Counted from the stretch's first letter, positions 1 to 8,839 are shown. The stretch: 45,959 nucleotides of DNA from Aquimarina mycalae (GCF_029906345.1 NZ_JARYGY010000013.1:1-45959), one strand, 5' to 3'. Numbers and translations are program-made. Notes: a model not told the origin generated them from the letters alone.

Positions 1-123
1 TTATTTAATACACGCTCTTTTTAGGGGTGGGTCAATTTAAACAGGAATACCCAGGTCACTTTAAATAGGATTCAATGGGTCACTTTCGCAGGATTAAGTG
101 GGTCAGTTTGGCAAGAATTTCCA
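1..123. mobile_element. Right end of an IS21-like insertion sequence (partial)
   Basis: Four copies of a GGGTCAxTTT core lie at 29-38, 53-62, 77-86 and 100-109. They are spaced 23-24 bases apart, and each is followed by a degenerate AGGAAT-like stretch. The last unit ends in TTCCA at about 119-123. Arrays of short repeats at the ends, with a terminal CA, are typical of IS21-family elements, where the transposase binds them. Frame 1 from base 1 stays open to a TAG at 22-24 and could be the last codons of istB, but it is too short to prove. The rest of the element would lie left of the window. Confidence 0.5.
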
Positions 124-163
124 GCTACCAACGTTCTAAGAAAATCAATATAGGATGTATTGA

Positions 164-1995
164 TTATTCTGCTGGAATTTCTATATTAATCAGTGTGCCT
201 CTGTCTTTTGTAGAATCGATCATCAACGTACCTGATAAAGGATTCAATCTGTTTCTTATATTTTTAAAACCAATACCTTCTGTCATATTATTAGCGTCAA
301 AACCAATACCATTATCCTCAAAAAGTAATTGTAATGATGTCTGGTATTGATTAAGGTAAATGTCTATTTGATCAGCTTTAGCGTGTTTTAAGGTGTTGGT
401 TAATAATTCCTGAATGATTTTAAACAACTCTTCCTTTAAAGGGTTTTCTATTTCATTGATCTTTTCTTCTGGATATGGATTAAATGAAATTTTTTGGAAG
501 CAAGGTTGTGTGATAAGTCACGTACCTGATGGTATGTTTCATCAATTTGATTGAGTATTTTAGACTGTATCTTTTCGTTGGCATTGGTGTGAGAAGAAAG
601 TTGCAATTTTATACTGGCTAAGTTTCCACCAATACTATCATGTAATTCTCTTGCAAGACGTGTACGTTCTATATTTTGTCCATCCATCGTTGCTTTAACC
701 AAATTAAGCTCTTGATTTTTTATGAGCCCATAAACTCTTTGAGAATTTACTTCTTTCTGAGATTTGTTTAGTTCTATTTGTGTCTTTAATTTCTGGAAGT
801 ATACAAATAGTAACGCTATTACAGGAAGCAATACCACCAGAAAACCTATCAAAAAAGCTTTTTTAATAGTTCGTTGTCTCTTAATTTCACTTTCTTTTAG
901 AAGTTGTTCTTCTTTAAGGGATAGTATTTCTTTTTCTTTTTGTAATGTTTGGTATTTGACCTCCATTTCCTTTACAATTTCCTTATTCTGATTTGTTAGA
1001 ATCTGGTTAGAAATGGATAGGTATTGTGTCATTAGGTTATATGCATTTTCGTAATCCTTATCAGCAACTTTTAGATCTTTCAACACCATAATTACATCAC
1101 GCTGCAGTTCAAGTTTATTCCATTGTACAGAATTCACATATGCAGAAGATAATACCATCTCTGCGGTTTCTAAATGCCCTTGATTATAATAGACGATTCC
1201 CATACGAATCACAGCATCTATGTAGAGATCATAGAAGTGGTTTTGTAAGGCAAGTTCTTTTACAGAACGAAAATATATCAATGCATGATCGAGATTGTTT
1301 TCGAATACATTAATTCTACCTAATTTTAATTGAGTTTCTAATCTGATTTTGTTGTTTTCATAAATGCGTAAACCATCTAATACATCTAGATAAATAGATT
1401 TTGCTTTTGTAGCATCTTGTTTAAAAAAATAAGTATCTGCGAGATGTTTTTTTGCGATAATTAATACACTATTGTCTCGAGTTTCTTTTATGCATTTCTC
1501 GAATATGGATTGAGCAGTAGTATATTCTTTTTGGTGTAGATATACCAGACCTAATCCAAGTTGGTGTCTGTAGTGCATGCTGCCCATTTTTGAAATAGGA
1601 GAGATAGCAATACCTTCCAGGTGATGTTTCATCGCATCATCATACAACCCTTTTTCTAGTTTTCCTTTTCCTAGAATATTATAAGATTTTGAAAGATAAA
1701 GATCACGAAAAGAATACTCGTTTTTTTCAGCAAGTATTTCGTTTTTAAGTAAGTTGCCATAATATAGTATAGAATCAGTATTCCCTGCCTGAATATGAAT
1801 AGTAGCAATGGTATCTATAATTTTTATCTTTTGTAAAAAATCTTCAGTGTTCTTAAGGTCCTGATAATAATGGGTGTCTACAGTCTTAGGAATTTCACCA
1901 AAGAAAGAGAACCAATCTTTCTTTTCCTGAGCGTTGATAGAAAATGAAATAAGTACTATAAATACGTAAAAATATGTAGTAGGAATTATATTCAT
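164..1995 (-). pseudogene. TPR sensor histidine kinase, broken by a frameshifting deletion
   Basis: The first frame (1995 down to 448) encodes a signal peptide, TPR-like helices to about residue 330, a coiled coil, one membrane segment near residues 378-400 and a HisKA_3 H-box (ELHDSIGGNLA). It then runs into ten unrelated residues and a TAG. The kinase continues in another frame from about 495 down to 164: KISFNPYPEEK, the N-box (IIQELLTNTLKHAKA), DNGIGFD, GIGFKNIRNRL, and a natural end at IPAE. The switch lies at an A-rich tract near 486-495. Relatives normally carry roughly 20-25 residues between the LSHNLASKKF-like and ISFNPYP-like segments, so a short deletion probably caused the shift. 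The usual partner, a LuxR-type response regulator, is absent; an IS end lies 40 bases downstream. It is almost certainly not functional as a kinase. Confidence 0.8.
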
Positions 1996-2029
1996 AACAT
2001 CATACGATATTTTTTGAATCTGTATTTCT

Positions 2030-3352
2030 TTATTTTTCAGGGTATTTAATCACCCATGGATTTGTGGTAAAATAATTCCACTCCACGTTGGCTAAATCTG
2101 CCTCAGGATCAATAAGAACTTTCTGTTTTTTACCATTTATGGAAACCTTACTTTTTACAAATATGGAAATATCTTTTCCTTTAGTTTTGTATTCTTCTTT
2201 AAGTCTTTGTGCAAACTGCCACATCGCATCTGGTTTTGTAGATACCAATCGAAGTTGTTTTTTTGAAAGGTATTTATTTTTATCTACTCGAGTTCGTTTT
2301 GCATCAGGATCATTTTTGTCAATAATATAAAAATTTGTGTATCCTGATCTTCCTCTCAGCATCATTCTCCAGCTTAATTTATGGCCTTCTTCTGTCCATA
2401 ATACATCTCCTGGAATTACCCAATGGCGTAATGGCAACCCAAGTTGGATTACAAACCATATGACAAATGCAGGAATTAAAAACCGTTTATAGGATGGAAC
2501 AATTACTTCTTGCGCATTATAAAACTCCTTTTTGCGCATAAAAAGGTGATGCATTCTTTCTTTAGAAAAGAAAAACACACTAAACGCTAAAGACATATAT
2601 GGGAAGATCCCAATCTGAAACACAATAGAGTTGAATAAATGGAAAAAGATACTAATGCAAAATGCGGCAACTCGGGTTCTGCGCCACAATAACAATGGAA
2701 TGATGAGTAGGTCAAATAAAATTCCAAAATAAGTAATACAAATATGAATCCAATGTTGTTGCAATAATTCACCCACAATAGGATAATTTGCTCTGGAAGC
2801 CATCAGATTTTTAGCCACAGTATAATCCAGCCAATCTGGATATAATTTTGCTACAGAAGCATAGGTGTATACTATCCATAGCTGAACAATAATAATCAAG
2901 AGACACCATCGAGGCATTGCTATTTTTCGCAATGCAGGATTTCGTTTTACATCTATAGAAAAATAGTTACCCGCAGGAAGTGTACTCATCAGAATACATA
3001 ATAGGAGTAATAAATAATAATGATTGTTGTAAGATGCTTTTTGCATATAATACACACCTGCCCACAGGATAGTATATCCTATCATACTCCAGCGATATTT
3101 GAAACCAATCATAATCATGATTCCTAAAATACCCATCAAGGCAAAATAGAAATACATTCCATTTCCAGGAAGTGGTTGCAGGAAATCTAAACCAATAAAA
3201 TTAAATGTGAATTGAGGATCTACCAGTGTTCGTTTAACCCATCCCGTAAGAATAGCTCCAAAGGATTCTGCTGTAATTAAAAATCCAAAAAAGACCCTAA
3301 AAATAATAAGCGCACTATTATCTATTTGAGTAAATAACCAACGATTGATCAT
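2030..3352 (-). CDS. Vitamin K-dependent gamma-carboxylase-like (HTTM) membrane protein
   Basis: This 440-residue protein has several membrane helices in residues 1-310 and a soluble C-terminal part. It carries the hallmarks of the animal gamma-glutamyl carboxylase (GGCX) family. NNH with His111 matches the GGCX NNH (His160). SVAKLYPDWL with Lys169 matches GVKKLDADW, which holds the catalytic base Lys218. FHLFNSIVFQIGIFPY matches the FH.MNSQLFSIGMFPY segment, and LSWRMMLRGRS matches the YSWDMMVHSRS segment. VSINGKKQKVLIDP lies in the first part of the lumenal domain, and the protein stops shortly afterwards, so it is much shorter than GGCX. Alignments are from memory. The start codon overlaps the ribF stop (ATGA), suggesting co-transcription. 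Bacterial members have no settled substrate; carboxylation here is unproven. Confidence 0.8.
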   Translation of the reverse strand: MINRWLFTQIDNSALIIFRVFFGFLITAESFGAILTGWVKRTLVDPQFTFNFIGLDFLQPLPGNGMYFYFALMGILGIMIMIGFKYRWSMIGYTILWAGVYYMQKASYNNHYYLLLLLCILMSTLPAGNYFSIDVKRNPALRKIAMPRWCLLIIIVQLWIVYTYASVAKLYPDWLDYTVAKNLMASRANYPIVGELLQQHWIHICITYFGILFDLLIIPLLLWRRTRVAAFCISIFFHLFNSIVFQIGIFPYMSLAFSVFFFSKERMHHLFMRKKEFYNAQEVIVPSYKRFLIPAFVIWFVIQLGLPLRHWVIPGDVLWTEEGHKLSWRMMLRGRSGYTNFYIIDKNDPDAKRTRVDKNKYLSKKQLRLVSTKPDAMWQFAQRLKEEYKTKGKDISIFVKSKVSINGKKQKVLIDPEADLANVEWNYFTTNPWVIKYPEK

Positions 3353-4305
3353 ACCATAGAATTTATATAATCTCTTGAAAAATCTTCATCTTCCTGCATG
3401 GCGTTTTTTAAATCTTCGACAGAGTCAAATTTTTTCTCATCACGAATACGCTTCAGCATTTCGATCTGAATCTTTTTTTCATATAAATTAAAAGAGGCAT
3501 CAAAGAAATGAGTCTCTATGGTTTGAGATGTTCCATTTACCGTAGGATTGTTACCAATATTCATCATCCCAAAATAAGTTTTGCTATTAATCTGTGATTT
3601 TACAATATAGACTCCTTTTTTAGGGATAAGTTTATAATCTTCTTCGATATGTAAATTAGCTGTAGGATACTGTAGTTTTCGCCCTAATTCTTTTCCTTTT
3701 ACAATCTTACCTGTGAGCATAAAATTATACCCCAGATATTTGTTTGCTTTTCCAATATTTCCATCAAGCAAAGCTTCACGTATTTTGGTAGAGCTTACGG
3801 CTACATCATCCACATCTTGTTTGATAATTTCCTCAACCGTAAAGTCATTTTGTATACCGTAAGAGGCAAGATCTGTGATATTAGAGTTGCGATTACGCCC
3901 AAAACGATGATCATAGCCTATAATAACATGACGTACATTGAGTTTATCAACTAGCATCTGCTCTACATATTCTCCTGCCGATAAACGAGAGAATTCTTTA
4001 GTAAACGGATGAATGACAAGGCTGTCCAGACCAGTTTTTTCAAGTATTTGAATACGTTCTTCAATGGTATTGATAAGTTTGATACTAGTGTCTTTTTGTA
4101 GTACCATTCTCGGATGCGGAAAAAAAGTAAGAATCACAGATTCCAGATGGTTTCGGTGTGCCGCTTCGACTAATCGTTCAATTATTTTTTTGTGCCCAAT
4201 ATGGACTCCATCAAAAGTCCCGATGGTCACTACTGATGGTATTTTATTATCGTATGTTTTAGCGTCTGTATAACGTTTCATCCGTTCATTTTTATTTGTT
4301 TTCAA
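3349..4305 (-). CDS. ribF: Bifunctional riboflavin kinase / FAD synthetase
   Basis: RibF phosphorylates riboflavin to FMN and adenylates FMN to FAD in the cytoplasm. The N-terminal FAD synthetase domain has the nucleotidyltransferase signature TIGTFDGVHIGH and a later SSTKIREAL motif. The C-terminal riboflavin kinase domain begins near GKIVKGKELGRKLQYPTANL and includes KKGVYIV and NIGNNPTV. The length of 318 residues is usual for the family. The first ATG is at 4305, but the family normally begins close to MKRYTDAKTY, so the ATG at 4281 (310 residues) is at least as likely. No Shine-Dalgarno sequence decides between them. The gene overlaps the downstream carboxylase-like gene by a few bases. 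The 197 bases upstream contain no gene. Confidence 0.93.
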   Translation of the reverse strand: MKTNKNERMKRYTDAKTYDNKIPSVVTIGTFDGVHIGHKKIIERLVEAAHRNHLESVILTFFPHPRMVLQKDTSIKLINTIEERIQILEKTGLDSLVIHPFTKEFSRLSAGEYVEQMLVDKLNVRHVIIGYDHRFGRNRNSNITDLASYGIQNDFTVEEIIKQDVDDVAVSSTKIREALLDGNIGKANKYLGYNFMLTGKIVKGKELGRKLQYPTANLHIEEDYKLIPKKGVYIVKSQINSKTYFGMMNIGNNPTVNGTSQTIETHFFDASFNLYEKKIQIEMLKRIRDEKKFDSVEDLKNAMQEDEDFSRDYINSMV

Positions 4306-4502
4306 TTAGTTAGAAGGGATTGATTATAGTACACTATGATTGTTGATGTTTGTGTTGGTGTTGGTGTATCTCATGTTAAGTAGACTGATTTTTGATAAAA
4401 TCATTACGCTAGATTAAGATTTATGTTACGGTTTACTATGTAGTTTTGCGTATTTATAGGTTATTCAATATAAAATTAATGAAATGTTGTGAGAACTACT
4501 AC

Positions 4503-5141
4503 TTATTTTCCGTTAAAGGTGTTCATGGTGTTTGCTAATCCGGCTGTAGCAAAGGATTTAATAAGTGCAATTCCTTTATCTAATCGTTCAGGCATTGCAG
4601 CTTCTTCTTCTGCATTCCATTCTCCTAGTACATAATCTACTTGTCTGCCTTTGTTAAATTCTGCTCCAACACCAAATCTAAACCTTGTATACTTCGAGGT
4701 GTTAAGCTGAGCTTCAATATCTTTTAGACCATTATGTCCGCCAGCACTTCCTTTAGCTTTTACTCTAATTGTACCAAAAGAAAGATTGATATCATCGGTT
4801 ACAACCAAGAGGTTTTCAATAGGGACTTTCTCTTTTGCTAACCAGTATCGTACTGCTTTTCCACTAAGATTCATATAAGTACTGGGTTTCAATAAGAGTA
4901 TTGTTCGTCCTTTAAACTTATAAGTAGTTAGATCACCTAATTTTTCGGTTTCAAAACTTAACGACTCCTCTTTGACCAATGCATCTAGAATTCTAAATCC
5001 AATGTTATGACGTGTATTATGATATTTAGGTCCTATGTTGCCAAGGCCTACAACAAGAAATTTTTTCATAAGATCTTCTTGAGTTTCTTTTTTAACATTT
5101 TGAGGGTGTTTTGAAAATATTCTTCTCAGTACAGAAAACAT
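4503..5141 (-). CDS. pth: Peptidyl-tRNA hydrolase
   Basis: Pth releases tRNA from peptidyl-tRNAs that drop off the ribosome. The core begins MKKFLVVGLGNIG, followed by NTRHNIGF with the catalytic His (His45 from this start), KPSTYMNLSG, VTDDINL and GSAGGHNGL, all standard for the family. The frame stays open upstream to 5294, but that stretch would overlap the end of rplY and is lysine-rich, unlike Pth. I chose the ATG at 5141 (212 residues) because flavobacterial Pth proteins often have a short extension before MKKFL. The ATG at 5069 (188 residues) is the alternative. It lies downstream of prs and rplY, a common neighbourhood, but a terminator separates it from rplY, so it probably relies on readthrough or its own promoter. 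Confidence 0.93.
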   Translation of the reverse strand: MFSVLRRIFSKHPQNVKKETQEDLMKKFLVVGLGNIGPKYHNTRHNIGFRILDALVKEESLSFETEKLGDLTTYKFKGRTILLLKPSTYMNLSGKAVRYWLAKEKVPIENLLVVTDDINLSFGTIRVKAKGSAGGHNGLKDIEAQLNTSKYTRFRFGVGAEFNKGRQVDYVLGEWNAEEEAAMPERLDKGIALIKSFATAGLANTMNTFNGK

Positions 5142-5166
5142 TGTATGCTTAATTTTATGTAAAAAT

Positions 5167-5204
5167 AAAAAAAGCACTCTGAAAAAATACTCAGAATGCT
5201 TTTT
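5167..5204 (-). terminator. Rho-independent terminator after rplY
   Basis: Read on the minus strand, AAAGCATTCTGA pairs with TCAGAGTGCTTT (one G-T pair) across a loop of about 8 bases, followed by a T-rich run. It lies 26 bases past the rplY stop and upstream of pth. Confidence 0.75.
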
Positions 5205-5229
5205 GATTGTTTTTTTACTTAAAAAAAGA

Positions 5230-5853
5230 TTAAGCTTCGGCAGCTGGTGCTTCAGCAGCTGGTGCTTCTCCTTCTGTTTCTTCTTCTTCGTCATCGTCTT
5301 CGACAGCAGTACGAGAAGTTTTAACCATACAGATTACAGTGTTATCAGGGTGTAGGATTGTAAAATCTTCACTTGCTACATCTGTAACATATAATTTGTT
5401 TCCAATTTTAAGTTCAGTGATATCTCCTTCGATTAAATCTGGTAATTTAGAAGCAAAACCTTTTACTTTGATACGTCTAAGGTTGTAACGTAACACACCA
5501 CCATTACGAACTCCACGAGAGTTTCCAGTAGTTCTAAAAGGTAAATCTACAGTGATTGGCTTATCGTCAAAAATCTCGACAAAATCAATATGTAAGATTC
5601 TATCAGTTACAGGATGAAATTGAATATCCTGTAGGATAGCATTTATTTTTGTACCATTATCCAACGCTATTACCACGGTATGAACGTCTGGAGTGTATAC
5701 TAAATCTTTGAAAGCAATTTCTGGAGCTCCAAAGTGTACAATAGTGTCTCCACCGTAAATAACACAAGGTACCTGTCCAGCATTACGTAGTGCTTTTGTT
5801 GCTTTCTTGCCTACGCTTTCTCTTTGAGATGCATTGATTGTTAATGACTTCAT
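5230..5853 (-). CDS. rplY: 50S ribosomal protein L25 (Ctc/TL5 form)
   Basis: This is the 5S-rRNA-binding large-subunit protein in its long two-domain form. The N-terminal L25 domain (residues 1 to about 90) begins MKSLTINASQRESVGKKATK and contains VPCVIYGG and FHPVTDRILHIDFVEI. The C-terminal TL5-type beta domain covers about 95-180. The protein ends in an acidic, Ala/Pro-rich tail (residues 185-207), which is disordered and common in Bacteroidota. The gene follows prs with a 26-base gap, so both are probably on one transcript ending at the terminator at 5167-5204. The prs-rplY-pth order is widespread in bacteria. Confidence 0.95.
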   Translation of the reverse strand: MKSLTINASQRESVGKKATKALRNAGQVPCVIYGGDTIVHFGAPEIAFKDLVYTPDVHTVVIALDNGTKINAILQDIQFHPVTDRILHIDFVEIFDDKPITVDLPFRTTGNSRGVRNGGVLRYNLRRIKVKGFASKLPDLIEGDITELKIGNKLYVTDVASEDFTILHPDNTVICMVKTSRTAVEDDDEEEETEGEAPAAEAPAAEA

Positions 5854-5879
5854 TTTAAAATATATTAATAGTTATTAAT

Positions 5880-6821
5880 TTACATTATAAATTTAGAACT
5901 GATAGATTCGTTGTTATGAACTCTATTCATAACGTCTGCAAATAAATCAGCACAAGTAATTACTCTAATTTTACTACTTTCTTGTTTTAAAGGAATTGAA
6001 TCAGTTACGATCAACTCTTCTAATTTAGAGTTTTCTAATCGTTCGTATGCAGAACCAGAAAGAATAGGATGTGTACAAATAGCTCTTACGCTTTTTGCAC
6101 CTCTCTCGATCATAAGATCTGCAGCCTTAGTTAATGTTCCAGCGGTATCCACCATATCATCTACTAATACTACATTTTTACCAGTAACATCTCCAATCAA
6201 TTCCATATGAGAAATTACATTGGCCTTAGCACGTTGTTTGTAACAAATTACTACATCACTTCTTAAAGCCTTTGAATATGCGTATGCTCTTTTAGAACCA
6301 CCCATATCCGGTGATGCTATTGTAAGGTTGTCAAGGTTTAAGGATTGTAAGTATGGTAAAAATATCGTGGATGCAAATAAATGATCTACAGGTTTCTCAA
6401 AGAATCCTTGAATCTGATCTGCATGTAAATCCATGGTTATAATTCTTGTTGCTCCAGCAGTTTCTAGCATTTTAGCAATCAATTTTGCTGCAATAGGAAC
6501 TCTTGGTTTATCTTTTCTGTCCTGACGAGCCCATCCATAATACGGTAATACGGCTGTAATATGTCTTGCAGATGCTCTTTTAGCAGCATCTAGCATTAGC
6601 AACATTTCCATTAAATGATCAGAACTAGGATGTGTAGAACCTATAATAAAAACTCTGGATCCTCTTACAGACTCTTCAAAAGAAGGTTGAAATTCACCAT
6701 CACTATAGGTAGATGTAATTACATTACCTAATTTTGCCCCATATGCTTGTACGATTTTCTCTGCAAGCACGGTACTTTGGTTACATGCAAAAAATTTTGC
6801 TTCTGTAATTGAATTAGGCAT
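5880..6821 (-). CDS. prs: Ribose-phosphate pyrophosphokinase (PRPP synthase)
   Basis: Prs makes PRPP from ribose-5-phosphate and ATP, feeding purine, pyrimidine, NAD, His and Trp synthesis. At 313 residues it has the usual class I length. It shows YYGWARQDRK in the catalytic loop region, the divalent-metal/PRPP signature MDLHADQIQGFF, the phosphoribosyl-binding loop VLVDDMVDTAGT and CTHPILSG near the C-terminus. It is the first gene of the minus-strand run prs-rplY-pth. A TAnnTTTG-type box lies about 55 bases upstream of the start. Confidence 0.97.
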   Translation of the reverse strand: MPNSITEAKFFACNQSTVLAEKIVQAYGAKLGNVITSTYSDGEFQPSFEESVRGSRVFIIGSTHPSSDHLMEMLLMLDAAKRASARHITAVLPYYGWARQDRKDKPRVPIAAKLIAKMLETAGATRIITMDLHADQIQGFFEKPVDHLFASTIFLPYLQSLNLDNLTIASPDMGGSKRAYAYSKALRSDVVICYKQRAKANVISHMELIGDVTGKNVVLVDDMVDTAGTLTKAADLMIERGAKSVRAICTHPILSGSAYERLENSKLEELIVTDSIPLKQESSKIRVITCADLFADVMNRVHNNESISSKFIM

Positions 6822-6875
6822 AGGGTAAAATGTTGTTTTGTAATGAGTTAAAACTTATTTTTTAAAAACAAGGTG

Positions 6876-6883
6876 CAAATTTA
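6876..6883 (-). promoter_or_regulatory. Probable -7 box of the prs promoter
   Basis: The minus strand reads TAAATTTG, an exact match to the Bacteroidota -7 consensus TAnnTTTG. I found no TTG at the -33 distance. The implied leader is about 50 bases. Confidence 0.45.
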
Positions 6884-6948
6884 AAAATTTATTTCTACTC
6901 TTACTCTTATTTTATTACTTATTTAATGGATGTGATGAAATATTTTTT

Positions 6949-6956
6949 TAATTTTG
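6949..6956 (+). promoter_or_regulatory. Probable -7 box of the tRNA-Leu promoter
   Basis: TAATTTTG matches TAnnTTTG exactly and lies 21 bases upstream of the tRNA. A clear -33 TTG is missing. Confidence 0.5.
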
Positions 6957-6977
6957 CCGTCCAATTCAATTAAAAAT

Positions 6978-7059
6978 GCTCAAGTGGCGGAATTGGTAGA
7001 CGCGCTGGATTCAAAATCCAGTTCTTTCGGGAGTGTGGGTTCGATTCCCACCTTGAGTA
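6978..7059 (+). tRNA. tRNA-Leu (anticodon CAA)
   Basis: The 82-nt cloverleaf has acceptor strands GCTCAAG and CTTGAGT (first pair G-T) and discriminator A at 7059. The anticodon stem CTGGA/TCCAG encloses the loop TTCAAAA, giving CAA, which reads UUG codons. A long variable arm marks it as class II (Leu), and the T arm is GTGGG-TTCGATT-CCCAC. The 3' CCA is not encoded, as is common. It stands alone, with its own promoter box and terminator. Confidence 0.97.
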
Positions 7060-7061
7060 CT

Positions 7062-7101
7062 AAAAAGCCCTTAGAAACAATCGTTTCTAAGGGCTTTTTT
7101 T
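7062..7101. terminator. Bidirectional terminator between tRNA-Leu and mscS
   Basis: A perfect 17-bp stem (AAAAAGCCCTTAGAAAC with its complement) encloses an AATC loop. It is flanked by A and T runs, so it can end the tRNA transcript on plus and mscS on minus. Confidence 0.9.
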
Positions 7102-7170
7102 AATCCTAGAGTTCGGGTTGTGATCGTTTTTAGATAATTAACTATAAACCACACACTAAAAATTCTAGTG

Positions 7171-7986
7171 TTATTTCACATTATGAATATGTACATCTCT
7201 TTGTGGATAAGGAATTGAAATCCCTGCAGTGTCTAATGCATTTTTAGCATCTTCCAATGCCCCAAAGTATACATCCCAATAATCTTCTACAGTAGCAAAA
7301 GGTCTAACGACAAGATTAACAGCATTGTCACCCAATTCACTTACTGCAACAGTAGGAGCAGGGTCTTTTAATACTTTGGGATTGTCGGTTAATACTTTCA
7401 TTACGACATCTTTGGCTTTTTTCATATCATCACCATATCCTATTCCGATATTCAAATCAACTCTTAGGGTTCCTTGAGAAGTGTAATTGATAATATTTCC
7501 ATTAGACAAGGTTCCGTTGGGTACAATAGCTTCTTTATTTTCTGGAGTGGATAATTTTGTAGTGAAAATTTCAATTTCTTTTACTACTCCTAGAACACCT
7601 TGCGCTTCTATTAAGTCTCCAATTTTAAAGGGTTTAAAAATCATGATTAATACACCACCAGCAAAATTTGCAAGAGAACCTTGTAGTGCCAAACCAACTG
7701 CAAGACCCGCTGCAGCAAGAATGGCTGCAAAAGAAGTGGTCTCTACACCAACAGTACCTAATACAGCTAAAATCAATACTATTTTTAGAATCCAACCAAG
7801 TAAATTAGTTAGAAATTTCTGTAGGCTTTCATCATAATTTCGAGCTGTCATAAGTTTCGAAATTCCTTTCATCATTTTTTTGATAATCCAGGAACCAATA
7901 ATCCATATAAGAATAGCTCCTATAACTTTAGGGCCAAAATCTACTAAGAAATCTACGCCTTTATCCAACCATTTTTGAATATCCAT
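7171..7986 (-). CDS. mscS: Small-conductance mechanosensitive channel (MscS family)
   Basis: MscS channels open under membrane tension and release solutes during hypo-osmotic shock. This 271-residue protein has three membrane segments: about 18-36, 60-80 and the pore helix at 86-117. The pore helix has the Gly/Ala packing pattern GLAVGLALQGSLANFAGG. The MscS beta domain follows, with FKIGDLIEAQGVLGVV and VPNGTLSNGNIINY. The cytoplasmic alpha/beta part closes the protein. Length and order match the short E. coli-type MscS. It is a single gene converging on tRNA-Leu and sharing its terminator. Confidence 0.95.
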   Translation of the reverse strand: MDIQKWLDKGVDFLVDFGPKVIGAILIWIIGSWIIKKMMKGISKLMTARNYDESLQKFLTNLLGWILKIVLILAVLGTVGVETTSFAAILAAAGLAVGLALQGSLANFAGGVLIMIFKPFKIGDLIEAQGVLGVVKEIEIFTTKLSTPENKEAIVPNGTLSNGNIINYTSQGTLRVDLNIGIGYGDDMKKAKDVVMKVLTDNPKVLKDPAPTVAVSELGDNAVNLVVRPFATVEDYWDVYFGALEDAKNALDTAGISIPYPQRDVHIHNVK

Positions 7987-8206
7987 TTGTCTTAATTTTT
8001 TTATTAAAGATTTGTATTGCTTAAAATTAAGAATTTATAACTTCGATATGTGTTGGTCCTTTTTAAGAATCTTAAAAAATCGACAAATGACCATTTGACT
8101 CTCTAAAAAGCGATGTTATCCTAAATTTTTTATAAGAGTTCCTACAAAACTTCTAGATTCTTCTTTTTAATTGTACATTAGACAGCAGCAAAATAACCCT
8201 AAAATT

Positions 8207-8791
8207 ATGTCAGAATTTTGGCTTTATATAAAGCTTGGTCTAAATCATGTATTGGATTGGCAAGCTTATGATCATATTCTTTTTTTGATAGTATTAACTG
8301 TTGCATATACTTTTGATAACTGGAAAAGAATTCTCTTACTGGTAACATTATTTACTTTAGGACATACTACATCGTTGTTTTTGGCGGTGTATGATGTGGT
8401 TTCTGTAAACTCAAGATTAGTAGAGTTTTTGATTCCTATTACCATTCTTGCTGGAGCAATATTTAATGTGTTTACAGCAGGCAAAACAACTGGGAAAAAT
8501 AAAATAGGAGTTTTATATGCTACTACAATTTTCTTTGGATTAATTCATGGACTAGGGTTTTCTAGTTTTTTTAATGCTGTTAGCAGTAATGTTAGTGCTA
8601 AAATTCTACCTTTAATTGAATTTGCATTAGGAATTGAACTGGCTCAACTTATAGTAGTATCCATAGTTCTTATAGTTAGTTTTATCATTCAAACAATATT
8701 TAGATTTTCTAAAAGAGATTGGATATTGGTGATTTCTTCGGTAGTAATTGGTATGGTGATCCCAATGATAATTGCAAATAAAATATGGTAA
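8207..8791 (+). CDS. HupE/UreJ-family integral membrane protein
   Basis: This is a 194-residue, mostly hydrophobic protein with about six or seven membrane segments. It shows the HupE/UreJ-type landmarks DHILFLIVLT near the N-terminus, FTLGHTTSLF, and FGLIHGLGFSSFF in the middle. Family members are linked to nickel or other metal transport near hydrogenase and urease genes, but none of those genes is visible here, so the substrate is unknown. An in-frame TTG at 8171 would add 12 residues. I prefer the ATG at 8207 because MSEFWLYIKLG matches the usual start of the family. The gene stands alone, 85 bases before the dCMP deaminase gene. Confidence 0.8.
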   Translation: MSEFWLYIKLGLNHVLDWQAYDHILFLIVLTVAYTFDNWKRILLLVTLFTLGHTTSLFLAVYDVVSVNSRLVEFLIPITILAGAIFNVFTAGKTTGKNKIGVLYATTIFFGLIHGLGFSSFFNAVSSNVSAKILPLIEFALGIELAQLIVVSIVLIVSFIIQTIFRFSKRDWILVISSVVIGMVIPMIIANKIW

Positions 8792-8808
8792 TTAATTGTC
8801 ACTAAGGG

Positions 8809-8839
8809 TTGTATTTGACACATAGTCATAATATATTCG
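8809..8839 (+). promoter_or_regulatory. Promoter of the dCMP deaminase/CtpA operon
   Basis: TTG at 8809-8811 and TATATTCG at 8832-8839 are separated by 20 bases. This is the Bacteroidota -33/-7 arrangement with one mismatch (TTCG for TTTG). The start codon follows 37 bases later. Confidence 0.5.

Noticed and set aside
28..109. Short regularly spaced repeats that could be read as a CRISPR array
   Set aside because: Repeats are about 10 bases with no unique spacers of constant length, no cas genes, and the pattern fits an insertion-sequence end.
75..350. Open frame on plus opposite the kinase C-terminus
   Set aside because: Shadow of the minus-strand kinase fragment; no domain, and it crosses the IS repeats.
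5142..5294. N-terminal extension of pth up to an upstream in-frame ATG
   Set aside because: It would overlap the rplY coding end and the terminator, is lysine-rich, and has no match to Pth.
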